64,000 bases of DNA from Mimachlamys varia (Eukaryota; Mollusca; Bivalvia; Pectinida; Pectinidae). Within the stretch, counting starts at the first letter, position 1. Every line of letters starts with the position of its first letter. The translations under genes were made by a program, and so were the position numbers. The stretch lies in NCBI GenBank assembly GCA_947623455.1, contig OX392536.1:37329465-37393464 (forward strand). Direction: 5' to 3'. Positions 23,060 through 34,378 of this stretch are shown here, in pieces. Below the pieces are notes generated by a model that searched no databases, was not told where the DNA came from, and saw nothing but the letters and a program-made list of their open reading frames with translations.

Positions 23060-25160
23060 CATCAAACATAACTTACAGTGTAACTAAAATGTTTATGAAC
23101 TATTTTAACTGAACTACTTAGTTTAATGTCTTGTTTCTGACATTAAACTCCCACGTAGGTGAGACTTATTTCACTTATTGTCTCGAAAAATTAAATGCGA
23201 GTGAAGAAATTATATGATAAATATATGTTGTTTTAGGGATGAAATAAGCAAAAAAGAATCCACCAATATTACAACATACAAAGATGGTTGATTATAAGTG
23301 AAATGATGATGAGAAAAAGGAACTGAACCCCATTCTCCTGGCATATCTTTGTGAACATTATGAACTTTTTCAGTGCAGAAAACACTCTGTCAACATTGAC
23401 ACTACATTTTGAAATCAGCAACTGAGATGGTTACAGTACATGTATCAGTGACTATTAAACCAATGTGGCCAATTCCCGTGGCAATTACACTCTTACAGTG
23501 TTATCTGGGAAATATAGTGGTCGAGCCGTTTGGCCACTTTATAAGAAAACTTAATTAATCTTTGAACAGAGTTACTTTTTCCTTAATTCTAGTTACATGT
23601 ACAATATCATTAAGTATTTTATTTTTTATTTTGCTCACCTTTTCTATTTGTTATGGCTACCAAACATGGTTTAGGTGAAAATTTGCGACAATGTTAGACG
23701 ATTCTGAATTTGAAGGAATGTGGTTTAAACTTGACAAACGCTTCGGGTTCAGCAGCCATTGGCTATGGAATAAAAAAAATCGTGTAATATCTGTGGAGAA
23801 ATGGGATTCTGGGTTTTGATAACCTACTTGACATTTTTCTGCATCTGTTAAGTCTTACTTTTGCGCTACGATTAAGACAGTGACATAACAACTGCAGACA
23901 TGGTGAAATTTCTCAACTGTGACTTGTAGCTGATACTGACGATGAAAGAAAGTTTCTGGAATACACAGATAATGTGTCCAAATGTAATCCAAAAGGGGAA
24001 ACCATCGCAGAACCACACGGTAGCATACTAAGGCATATGAAAATTCGATAGTCCCGAACAGATGTGACGTCACTTTGTACCAGAAGTAGTTATTTCTCAG
24101 GTAAGCAAATAGTTTTAAAGGACCAGTTGCAGCTATAAAGAAGTCTTAGCCCACAGAGTTGTTCATTTGATATGAATGATTTATCAAATAGTATTAACGA
24201 CTCATGGTTATAGAAATTTTAAATTATTTTCCGTAAATATAGCCTACAGGTGGCGCCATCGTCAATAGCATAGTCTGGAAATGTATCAGAAAGACCGATA
24301 AACATCAGCAAATATCCTGTATAGGTTCAGCGAGATTGTTGGCACTATACCACTTTTAGAACCCGACCTTTTGAATTAAGCAAGTGCATTTCATTTTTAT
24401 GTGAGAATAAATCCATAATAATTTTAAATAACGAATGCTTAATATTCTTGTAGCTTACTTACTGACAAGCAAGTCATGTTTCCATGCAAAGATTCATCAA
24501 CACCACGACTCCCCCCCCCCCCCCCCTAAACTCATTTCCCCATATATTGAGGGCATATCAAAGTTCTGAAACTTCTGAAAAATGTATGCGATATGAACCT
24601 CGGGTTTTGGGGGCTTGTTGAAGAAACTATAAACCATGTACTAGTACGATCTGTTTAGAACCACTTTTCTAATATTCTGCTTATTTCTTCTATGCGTTTT
24701 TAATATCAGATAACATGTGTATTATATTTCATTACCTTCAAATTCAAAGCGCAAACGCATACGTATCTATAATGAATGTAGCACCACGAAAACTTCCCTT
24801 TTTTGCTAAAAAGCCTAATGATAATGGCATTATAGTTAATTTATAGGACTGGTGGAGCTAAGCAAATATACAGCACAATGGCTCGGAGAATGATGAATGA
24901 CTATGACCAGGTTTAATGGACGCAAACAGTATCTCATTTTGATTATTGGGATTCCAGTGAAATATGATCGAACAATGCATGGATTTATACATTTGTGAAC
25001 CTGTCTAAAAGATATTTTCCATCACCGATTGTAAGTTTGTACTTGAACGTTGTAATGCACTTCAAATCACTGCATTTACTTTCCTTTGTAAACTTAGGCT
25101 GGAGACAATTGAGTAATTCATTGTTTTTATAAATTGATGCCATACTGCAGTATTCAGGAT
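23060..25160. other. Anonymous AT-rich DNA; C16 tract at 24511-24526
   Basis: No gene is supported. A pure run of 16 C (24511-24526) is the only notable simple sequence. Short open frames lack family signatures. Confidence 0.45.
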
Positions 25161-25566
25161 ATGGTATATCGGGTATATCTGCGCGTGTTTGCTGTTAAGC
25201 AACCCTGTACTAGTCAAACACGTCCAGGTGGTAAACATATAGAACATAACGTATATCATATACATACATAAACATACGTTGCTTTGTCATTAGCAATTAT
25301 CAGATAGTGAATTAACTTAAATACGATGCATTGCCCTAGCCGCAGGGTCTTGCTATCATGTACGTACATGTATGTTCGGTATAGTTTGGTTTGATATGTC
25401 CTAGCTAAGGGCGATGACATATAATGACCATATGAACTGTTCAATAGTGACAGGGCTTTCTTCTTTTTTTTCCTCATATATCTCATTTTACATATACCTA
25501 CTATTATACATGTATGTATACATTTATAAAAAATAAATTGTGTCATTTTACAGAGCCAATGAAGAC

Positions 25567-25700
25567 AATAATGACGAGATTGATTTCGGTTACCATGGCA
25601 AAGTACTGTGTGGTTACCATGGCAAGATAAATTCTGGTTACCATGACATAGGACAATGTAAGGCCTGGTTACCATATATCGGGTCAGGTACCATGGTGGG
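25567..25700. repeat. Short ttaccatgg minisatellite
   Basis: Four degenerate units of about 33 bp share ggttaccatggcaa or ggttaccat. The core resembles, on the opposite strand, the ccatggtaacc core of the 44-bp array at 30.4-31.6 kb. Confidence 0.6.
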
Positions 25701-25719
25701 ATAAAGTAAGGCTGCAATT

Positions 25720-27280
25720 GATATGGATTGTTGCAATGGCAAGATAGGAATAGCTAATTATCAGGTAAAAGATCGTAAGTATATTTTTTATACTTTATTG
25801 TATAACCTAACCTTCTTTTGGAGTTGCGGGGGAGGGGGGGGGGCAACTTGTCTTATTCACTGACTATCCACAGGTAAACTGGCGTCCTATTTATGTCTCT
25901 ACTCTACGTCACTATAAGCGATGGAGGTGATACAGCTTGTCGCTTTTATAATTTATTATTATTAGGTTATGTTAATAATACCGCCCCTTTTTCTCTCGAC
26001 ACGTTTTTTTAACAACTGTGTTTGCTTTTATTTTACAGCATTCACCATATATTACTCAACACTGTGTAACTGCTGCCCAAATGTAGGATTATTACCTCTA
26101 GGTACTATAGTCGTAAACCTGAACATCCACTGACAAGTGCAGTGTTTAGGGTTCACCTTTGCTAGCCTCTTATCAGGTGAAACAGTTCACTGAAACAGCC
26201 CTTGTTTTATGTCCAAGATACACTTCAACCCAATTTGTGTCGGCGGAATATAACAGCAGCTTACAGCAAAACGATTTCCATTGTGTATACTTATCTGTAA
26301 ATGTTAAAACTTACATATTCGTGTGCTGCCGATATGACACCTCAAGCAAGGTAAGCCGCCATCTTTTTCTTCATTATGTATTGTGACAGTCACCATTTGT
26401 CATATATTTGCATTCGGTACGTTGGACCCATTGACAAAAACAACACTCAGTTTTGCATAACACATGTGATGCGACCTTATCACTGTGTATTGATACACTA
26501 CAATGACGTAGCACAGGTCGTACTTAGTGAACATCCGCAGTGAAGTATACTTCAATGTAGTTCTGTTTTGCTGATATGAATTCCATTAAATATGATTTAC
26601 TGGATGATGTTCAAGCTTAAATTAAGTGTTAAATTATAATGATAAAAACAATCGACTTGTATAAGTTTATTAAGCTAATTGAAATGGAATTATACTTTGT
26701 GTAGTTATCTTGCTGTTGCTATAGGACCCACTTTCATGTATAAGAAGAAAAAATATTCATATTGAACGAACATAACATTATTTTAATAACTCGACTTATA
26801 AAATATGTTAAAAAAGCTAACATCAATATGACTTTATGAATGTCAAAAATAAAACCTATTTCCTTAATGTTAATAAGAGCGCAGCTTTCGGACACATGCG
26901 TGCGTAGAGAGAGTTGTGTCCTCTTGCTATCCGTAGTCTTTGACTTATTTCGTCCGGAAGAAAACCCTCAGTGGGGAAACCGGAAACATGTTACTCAATT
27001 ACGTCATGTCACACTCAGCCTTCATCGGTTATTCCCGGAAGGTTGAAAATGTCTGGAATATATCTTTCAGCCAATGTATGTTGCATTTATCTCTGCCGTT
27101 GCTTCAGAAGCTGTTTTTTTCGACTTGCCGACTTTAACTAATGGAAATTTTATCTCATTTTTAACCAGTACATGAACGTTTCTCAGTAAAAATCAGAGAT
27201 TTAAACAAGCTACGTTCTTTTAAGGCTTTTCCTTTGTCATATTTAATGTCATAGCCACTCAAGTAAACAGTTGTCACATT
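25720..27280. other. Anonymous DNA; G-rich tract at 25828-25843
   Basis: A poly-G tract with one A sits at 25828-25843. An open frame at 26159-26386 contains a possible donor (caag|gtaagcc, about 26348) but no recognisable protein signature, so I do not call a gene. Confidence 0.35.
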
Positions 27281-27513
27281 ATTCATAAATAATTAATTTT
27301 CCATTGATTGTATGCAGAATGCGGCTTTCTGATTGGTTGAGATTTTCTTTTCATACTTCTATGAAAAAAAATCCGAAAATGGCGCGAAAAATGTGACGTC
27401 ACAATGCGGCAATTGACGTTGCGTATTGATTTGTAAAAAAGAATCCGTTGTTAGATCAGTCAAATTGTACATAAACATGTTTTAAATTTAAAATAAGTTT
27501 AAAAAATTAATTA

Positions 27514-27652
27514 TAAGCATTGATGTCAATTATTTTTTTAATTTCATAGGGTTATCAAAAATATTTTGCTTGCAAACTTTTGTAAGAATCCACTACGAAC
27601 AAATTTTTTTTCATACCCCAATGTAAGTAAAAAAAATTGTCATCAATGCTTA
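27514..27652. repeat. Inverted repeat (fold-back relic)
   Basis: taagcattgatgtcaatt at 27514 is mirrored by aattgtcatcaatgctta ending at 27652, each next to a T- or A-rich run. The flanking upstream part (tctgattggttgagattttc, aaatgtgacgtcacaatg) looks like the body of the same mobile element. Confidence 0.65.
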
Positions 27653-28103
27653 AGTATTATGACGGATTGTCACAGTTTGTCACAGGTAAATACATAAAGT
27701 CACAGAATGGAATAGTGTATTTCTAGTAAAGGTGCTGTTCATACAGTGTGTGAAAATAAAGTGGGAGAGTATAATAAAGTAACAGCGTATCTCTTCTGTT
27801 TCATTTTGTCAGATCAGGTTGGAAACTGCAATATTTACCATTGAATGGCATTGCCACTATATAATCCTAATAAATTAGTTGGCATTCATCAGGCCACGAA
27901 TGTCAATGACCGATTGTTGACGTTATTATGACGTCATACTTGTTACGTTGGATACCATTGACTGTCCCCGGGCGATGACAGTTCTTTTCATTGAACAAGC
28001 ATATGAGACAAATACATTATTTAAGCTAAATGCTGAGAAATAAAATGTGATTTTGATTGTTTTATGAAATGAACATATTCTAAAAATGGTAAATATAAGT
28101 ATT

Positions 28104-28249
28104 GAACTGCTTTCAGTTGGCATTCAAGGGCAATGTGAATGCAAACTGGACAAAGGCAAATCCAACATGAAGCGCTGGCGCGCTTCCCTGAATTTGCCTT
28201 TGACCAGTTGGCATTCATATAGTCTACGAATGCCAACTGAAAGCAGTTC
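28104..28249. mobile_element. Small fold-back MITE
   Basis: gaactgctttcagttggcat at the left is the inverse of the right end (atgccaactgaaagcagttc). A second inner pair, aactggacaaaggcaaa and tttgcctttgaccagtt, flanks a gcgctggcgcgc centre. Almost the whole 146 bp can pair. Confidence 0.88.
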
Positions 28250-28395
28250 ATGGCTAAAAAGTACTTTACTGTATGTGTTCGTGGAAAACATAATGCTGTT
28301 GTATTTCTTTACTCTGTTTACGTCGTGCCAAATAAACAGCGGTCACATAATTTCTGTCTCCTGCGTTTTCAGGCTATGTCTTATCTTGCCCTGAG

Positions 28396-28726
28396 TTGAC
28401 GACTAGCCTATCACCTTACGTCACAGGGTAACAGTGATATGTAATAAAACCCTTGGATTGGCGAACGACTAGCCTATCACCTTACGTCACAGGGTAACCG
28501 TGCTATGTAATAAAACCCATGGATTGGCGGACGACTAGCCTATCACCTTACGTCACAGGGTAACCATGATATGTAATAAAACCCTTGGATTGGCGAACGA
28601 CTAGCCTATCACCTTACGTCACAGGGTAACCATGATATGTACTAAAACCCTTTAATTGGCGGACGCCTAGCCTATCACCTTACGTCACAGGGTAACCGTG
28701 CTATGTAATAAAACCCTTTGGCTTAC
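28396..28726. repeat. 66-bp tandem repeat, 5 copies
   Basis: gactagcctatcaccttacg recurs at 28401, 28467, 28533, 28599 and, with one change, about 28665. Each copy contains tacgtcacagggtaac and gtaataaaaccc. Confidence 0.95.
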
Positions 28727-29209
28727 ACTGGGTCTGCCCACCCCAACAAAAACGGGAATTTTTTTTCATATTTTCAACAGTGCGTAGCGTAACTCGTGAA
28801 ATATATTTGAAATTAAACGGCAAGCCATTGAATATCCTCTATATATTTATATATTTAGTTAAGATTAACTCGAGATGAATTCGTACGCGGTTACCGGTAC
28901 AGCAGCAGTTGAAACTCGGTATTTGTAAACACGCGTCCATTTTGAACGGGCTTTGAACTGTTTTCTAACTTCGGCTTGTTATTGAAATGGGCCACACCTG
29001 AATTATTTTCAATTCTTTGGATTTTTCTGTGAAGAGTTTCTTGTTAGTTACCGCTCAGGTTTACTTCGTTTTATACTTATTTTTGCATAGTTATCAACTG
29101 GATTTTTTTTCATAATTTTTTAGGATCCCAAAAACTTATTTACATCAATAACCTATTTTTTGGAATTTTGATATGTCGCGATGAATGTGTGAAAGTTACA
29201 GGTTCTTAA

Positions 29210-30291
29210 AGCTGACAATGCAACTTAAAAAGCTTTCAATTAATATTTAAAAAAAAAATGGATTTTTTTTTCTGGTTTTGAGATCGTCCCTATCTGTTCC
29301 GACCATCGTTTCTAAGGAAGTGCCGACATTTTAGTTTTGCCATTGCTTGGTAACGAGTATGGGTCCCGATGGGTATATAAAGGGCATAGCCTGTAAAACC
29401 GGTTTTCAAAGTACTCCTGACCGTCACAACATCCAGTGCTCCCCGCACTCGGCAACCCCTGTCAAAAATCCAACGCACTCACCTGTAGACTTTGAACCAC
29501 AATACTGCCATGCTGGTTGTTACTAAAATAACTCATTCTTGAAATTGGGTATCCGAAATAAAAGGTACATCACTGAAAATACTTCAATAAATCCAATATA
29601 TATCGCCGAACTTCCACGTGCATATAATCGAATCCACGTACAAACTCTTAGTCTTGGTCATGTAGACGCTTGACAAGCAAACACGTGTAAACACGGCACA
29701 CCCGGGTGTGTAATCAACAATGTGAAATTATATAGTTGAACCATTCTCATGGACTTATTTGGAATTATTATGGTTTCTACGCTGGATGTTTGTACTAGTT
29801 GGATATCAAAAAGGTAGCCATAAGCGTTAATTAGCCATTTGTTTGTTTCACTTGCAACATATATTACATAAAGTTCTGTTGTGTTTTTTTGTTGTAAGTT
29901 TCATGGGGATATGGATGGTTTTATTACAATTTCATTTCACATTCATTATATATCTTTCCAATATCCATATCCATATTCGTAAAAAAAACCCACGAAAACG
30001 AGCCGTAACGTAATGTGTACAGACTATCTGTACATGTAAAAGACGTGCTACAGCGAGAGGGCAGTGTCGGAATGAAACTAGTTTTGCAACTTGTGGTGCT
30101 TTTATACCCAAGGGTGTCTATACACGTTACCAAGCAAGGGTAAATAAAAAATGTCTGCCACTTCCTTGGTTACGAAAACCGGAAGACACATGGTCAATGT
30201 AGGGAACATCTCGGAAGTATTCTGAGTAATCATAATCTGAATATTTTTTTTAAAATATTAATTGAAAGCTTTTTAAGTTGCATTGTCAGCT
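29210..30291. mobile_element. Long-TIR DNA element flanked by TTAA
   Basis: The first 50 bp (agctgacaatgcaacttaaa, then aagctttcaattaatatt) are mirrored at 30245-30291, with TTAA immediately outside both ends (29206-29209 and 30292-30295). Weaker inverted similarity continues inward for roughly 250 bp per arm (gcttggtaacgagtatgg against ttaccaagcaagggt). Each arm has a TATA box facing inward (gggtatataaaggg near 29372; gggtataaaagc on the minus strand near 30105). No transposase is seen. TTAA targets are used by piggyBac-like and some Sola elements; the terminal bases do not match classic piggyBac ends. Confidence 0.8.
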
Positions 30292-30435
30292 TTAAGCACA
30301 TTATCGCCCTAGTTATGAATAACAAGGGTTCCCTTCGTCAACAAGGAAATCAGTTTTAGGGGCAGAACGTTGTAGGATAAAACATATTTGATTTAGTTAC
30401 GTTTGCGGTATTTGCCATGATACTTAAAAACCCTA

Positions 30436-31560
30436 TATCTCGACCTGTTATAATCAGACCTTAACCATGGTAACCGAACCTTATCTCGACCTGTTTACCA
30501 GACCTTAATCATGGTAACCGAACCTTATCTCGACCTGTTAATCAGACCTTAACCATGGTAACCGAACCTTACACTATCTCGACCTGTTAATCAGATCTTA
30601 ACCATGGTAACCGAACCTTATCTCGACCTGTTAATCAGATCTTAACCATAGTAACCGAACCTTATCTCGACCTGTTAATCAGATCTTAACCATAGTAACC
30701 GAACCTTATCTCGACCTGTTAATCAGATCTTAACCATGGTAACCGAACCTTATCTCGACCTGTTAATCACACCTTAACCATGGTAACAGAACCTTATCTC
30801 GACCTGTTAATCAGATCTTAACCATAGTAACCGAACCTTATCTCGACCTGTTAATCAGATCTTAACCATGGTAACCGAACCTTATCTCGACCTGTTAACC
30901 AGACCTTAACCATGGTAACCGAACCTTATCTCGACCTGTTAATCAGACCTTAGCCATGGTAACCGAACCTTATCTCGACCTGTTTATAACACCTTAACCA
31001 TGGTAACAGAACCTTATCTCGACCTGTTAACCAGACCTTAACCATGGTAACCGAACCTTATCTCGACCTGTTAATCAGATCTTAACCATGGTAACCGAAC
31101 CTTATCTCGACCTGTTAACCAGACCTTAACCATGGTAACCGAACCTTATCTCGACCTGTTAACCAGACCTTAACCATGGTAACCGAACCTTATCTCGACC
31201 TGTTAACCAGACCTTAACCATGGTAACCGAACCTTATCTCGACCTGTTAACCAGACCTTAACCATGGTAACCGAACCTTATCTCGACCTGTTAACCAGAC
31301 CTTAACCATGGTAACCGAACCTTATCTCGACCTGTTAATGAGATCTTAACCATGGTAACCGAACTTTATCTCGACCTGTTTATAACACCTTAACCATGGT
31401 AACCGAACCTTATCTCGACCTGTTAATCACACCTTAACCATGGTAACCGAACCTTATCTCGACCTGTTAATCAGATCTTAACCATAGTAACCGAACCTTA
31501 TCTCGACCTGTTAATCAGACCTTAGCCATGGTAACCGAACCTTATCTTGCCATGCTAACC
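30436..31560. repeat. 44-bp tandem repeat, about 25 copies
   Basis: The unit is gaaccttatctcgacctgtt, then aatcagatcttaaccatgg and taacc. Spacing is 44 bp apart from rare indels, such as the insertion near 30570. Variants (aaccagacc, tataacacc, catagtaac) recur in blocks. A decayed fringe with catggtaa and cttgcca motifs extends to about 31810. Confidence 0.96.
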
Positions 31561-31810
31561 GAATATAAATTCAACATGATACCAATACACTATTTTGCTA
31601 TAGTAACTAGACCTTACCCGGGGTAAATATCTCGCCAAAATAAGTGGACCATAGCTCGCTATTTTGATTACCATCATTATCTTGCCAATGTATGCAGACT
31701 ATGTCATAATGAGCAGACCCTCACTTGCAATGGTAACTGTTATTATCTAGCCATAGTAACAAGAACCTATCTTGCCATGGTAATCAGACCCTACCTCCCC
31801 ATGGTACCTA

Positions 31811-33454
31811 GACTCCATCTCCGCATAGAAACTCAATGCAAACTCATGCAAACGAAACGGAAACGCGGACGCACAAAAACTGTTTGGTTAAAACGCAGTC
31901 CATATGCCCGAGACTCAAGGAAACGTGTTGTTCTCTCACTTTACAGCACCCGAGTGCAGAAATCTTTTTCTTCATTCCAACCGTCAGCACTAAAGTAAAC
32001 AATATAGTTTTCCAACGATAGTTTGTGTTTTACTGAATATTGGTTTTCATATAGAAATCAACTTATAATGACGTGTGTTTGGACATCGACAGTGCAACAC
32101 ATTAAACACCAAATTGATACATGTATACATTGTACATTTTTTATTGTACGATATAGAAAATAAAAAACAATTACCAAAGCCTTAACCAAACCTTAATCCG
32201 AAAACAGAATTAATTAAACAAGGGGCAAAATATGAACAAAGGAAAGACTTTCATGGAAACCAACTCTTGCAAGACTCAGAAAGAGGTTACCATGGGGGCA
32301 TGTGTTCCAGGGAGTTACGAAGTTTTGTCAACCCTAGGGAAGACACGAGACTTTGTAACACCGTCATTTATATATGTACCTATATCAATCAAGTTCTTCT
32401 AGAAATTCACGTTCTTTTAGCTGTCGCTAACTTATATGAGTTACTCTGAAAGCATTTCATGAAAAAACTGAAAAGTTCGCTTCATTTTTACCCAGCGTAT
32501 AGTCGTTGAGAAATCTTGCTTATAGTAACTGTCTTAGATACTCAATATGACATGTGTTTTAACCAGTAGCTTCCTAAATATGTCAATAATGCAACAAATC
32601 TGTGATATTGTCTGTGTTTTATATGCTTGTATCTTGTTTATTTATCTATATATATAATGTATCAGGGCCATCACAAAAATGGCTGATAAAATTCTAAAAA
32701 GACACAATCTAGTTTATAACATGGTAAATTGGAATAAGATGTTAAAATACAAAATAAAAAATGCTAGTTCTACAAAGATGAGATAAAACAAAAAAAGAAA
32801 AAAATGAAAATGTTACCAACCCGCGCACGGGTCGCTGTTTAAGGTGTGTTTTATAATATGAAACATTTATGACACATGCAAATAAGTATCAATGGAAAGA
32901 ACAAGTATTTTTCTACTAACATACACATTTAATTAAGTCACAGGAAGTCGTACCATTTTCAAACAGACGTCAGGAACCTGGTTAGTTTTTAGAAATGGGT
33001 GGCAACAGTTAGTTTACGACCTCCTGTGACTTGATTAAATCGTTTTGAAAATTTGTATGATTTCAGAACATGTTGTATTATACAAATTGAACATTTGAGT
33101 TTTATATTGGCAATCACATAAAGTAACAAAATCAAAGGTTTGACTGTATTGTCCTTCAACACTATGCTACAATTTTCTACTTTCTTATAATTACTCTGCT
33201 TTACATTATCATCCCTGACAAACGTATCATTACTGTTGGACCACATCAACAATATGATAAAGTTTGAGGACACCACACAGTAAATTGTATTTTCCCCCAT
33301 TAATCTATAGAAATCTGTATGCATGTAGATCATGAATAAAAAGTCATTTACACACTATTTCTTAAGTCACTTGTATATAGTGATTTTCTGAGTTCATGAT
33401 GATTCGTTTCTTCATTTGTTTTTTTTTTGTTTTTTTTTGCCTTTGCTCCAGACT
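31811..33454. other. Anonymous AT-rich DNA
   Basis: No coding signature or repeat is recognised. Confidence 0.4.
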
Positions 33455-34263
33455 CTAGCTCTTCAGTGAAGTTGGTGAAGACCGGAATTCTGTGGTTATA
33501 TTGTCACAAATTTGTCCAGTGTGGATTTTTGGTGTTTTGGGGATTTTTTTGTCCTTTTTTCGTTTTGTTCTCGGAACTGTATGAGCGGATCTGCCACGTT
33601 CACTACGTTTAATGGCGTTCGGACAGTCCTTACCTAAGTGACCTTCCCCAAGGCAGTTGTTGTATTTCATTTCATATTCCCGTTTATCTGACCGTTGAGG
33701 AGCCCGACTGCCCTACATCTTCCGATTTCCATAGATCTCTCAAAAGGCTGCGAGATTTTGTTTACCACAGCTATTTTGTCACATATTTCACAATTAGTCA
33801 GCCTATCATCGACTCTAAATTGCATTCAAGACAAGCTCAAGATCTCAATGGCTCTGATGGTGAAAATTCTTCGAATCCGACCGTCGTCGGCGGATAGCGG
33901 CACATTCTTTACTCTGACCGCCATCACATAACCTCTTCTCTGAGAGTGAAACGACGGGCGCGACAGATCGGAGTTGTATACGAGGATACTTTTACCTCTA
34001 AGATATACGCCTGAAGTAAGGAGAGTGCCTCTACTATGATCACAGTCAGTGTAGACCCTCCACAGGCCTCGTACACGTTGGATACCAACTATTGTCTCTC
34101 CTGGAATGGATCTCAATATATATTTGTAAATAGCTCAACATGGTTGAGCCACTACTCTCGATGGGTTATTTTGACCAAATATATCAGACTCTTTGACGAA
34201 TACTAGTCGAGTTCTTTGGTTGGTCAATACCAACCTCTGAGTAGTTCTTTTGTCTTCATTCAT
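33455..34263 (-). pseudogene. Decayed LINE ORF1 (RNA-binding, zinc-knuckle protein)
   Basis: An ATG at 34263 begins MNEDKRTTQRLVLTNQRTRL, then VFVKESDIFGQNNPS. A TGA interrupts near VAQPC, and the frame resumes as RSIPGETIVGIQRVRGLWRV through VRVKNVPLSADDGRIRR, the style of ORF1 proteins in bivalve non-LTR retroelements. A further break follows (ILSLS), then another frame reads DDRLTNCEICDK and RSMEIGRCRAV. After that comes CLGEGHLGKDCPN, a zinc-knuckle remnant whose first Cys is Tyr and whose second knuckle has Cys replaced by Arg. At least one stop and two frameshifts make it non-functional. It lies immediately downstream of DUF229 copy B, at the left breakpoint of the duplication. Confidence 0.78.
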
Positions 34264-34378
34264 GTCTAAATGGACATTATCCATAACTTAAAACACTACA
34301 CACTTGCAATATATTTACAAATGCAATGCATACCAGTACAGTTCAGAATCTCACAGCCTGGGACTAGAACCCTGGATA

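Noticed and set aside
26159..26386. Possible small exon ending in a gtaagcc donor
   Set aside because: No acceptor, partner exon, conserved motif or family resemblance could be identified.
31777..31998. Open frame with a basic KRKRGRTK segment
   Set aside because: It starts inside the decayed fringe of the 44-bp array and shows no homology or splice context.
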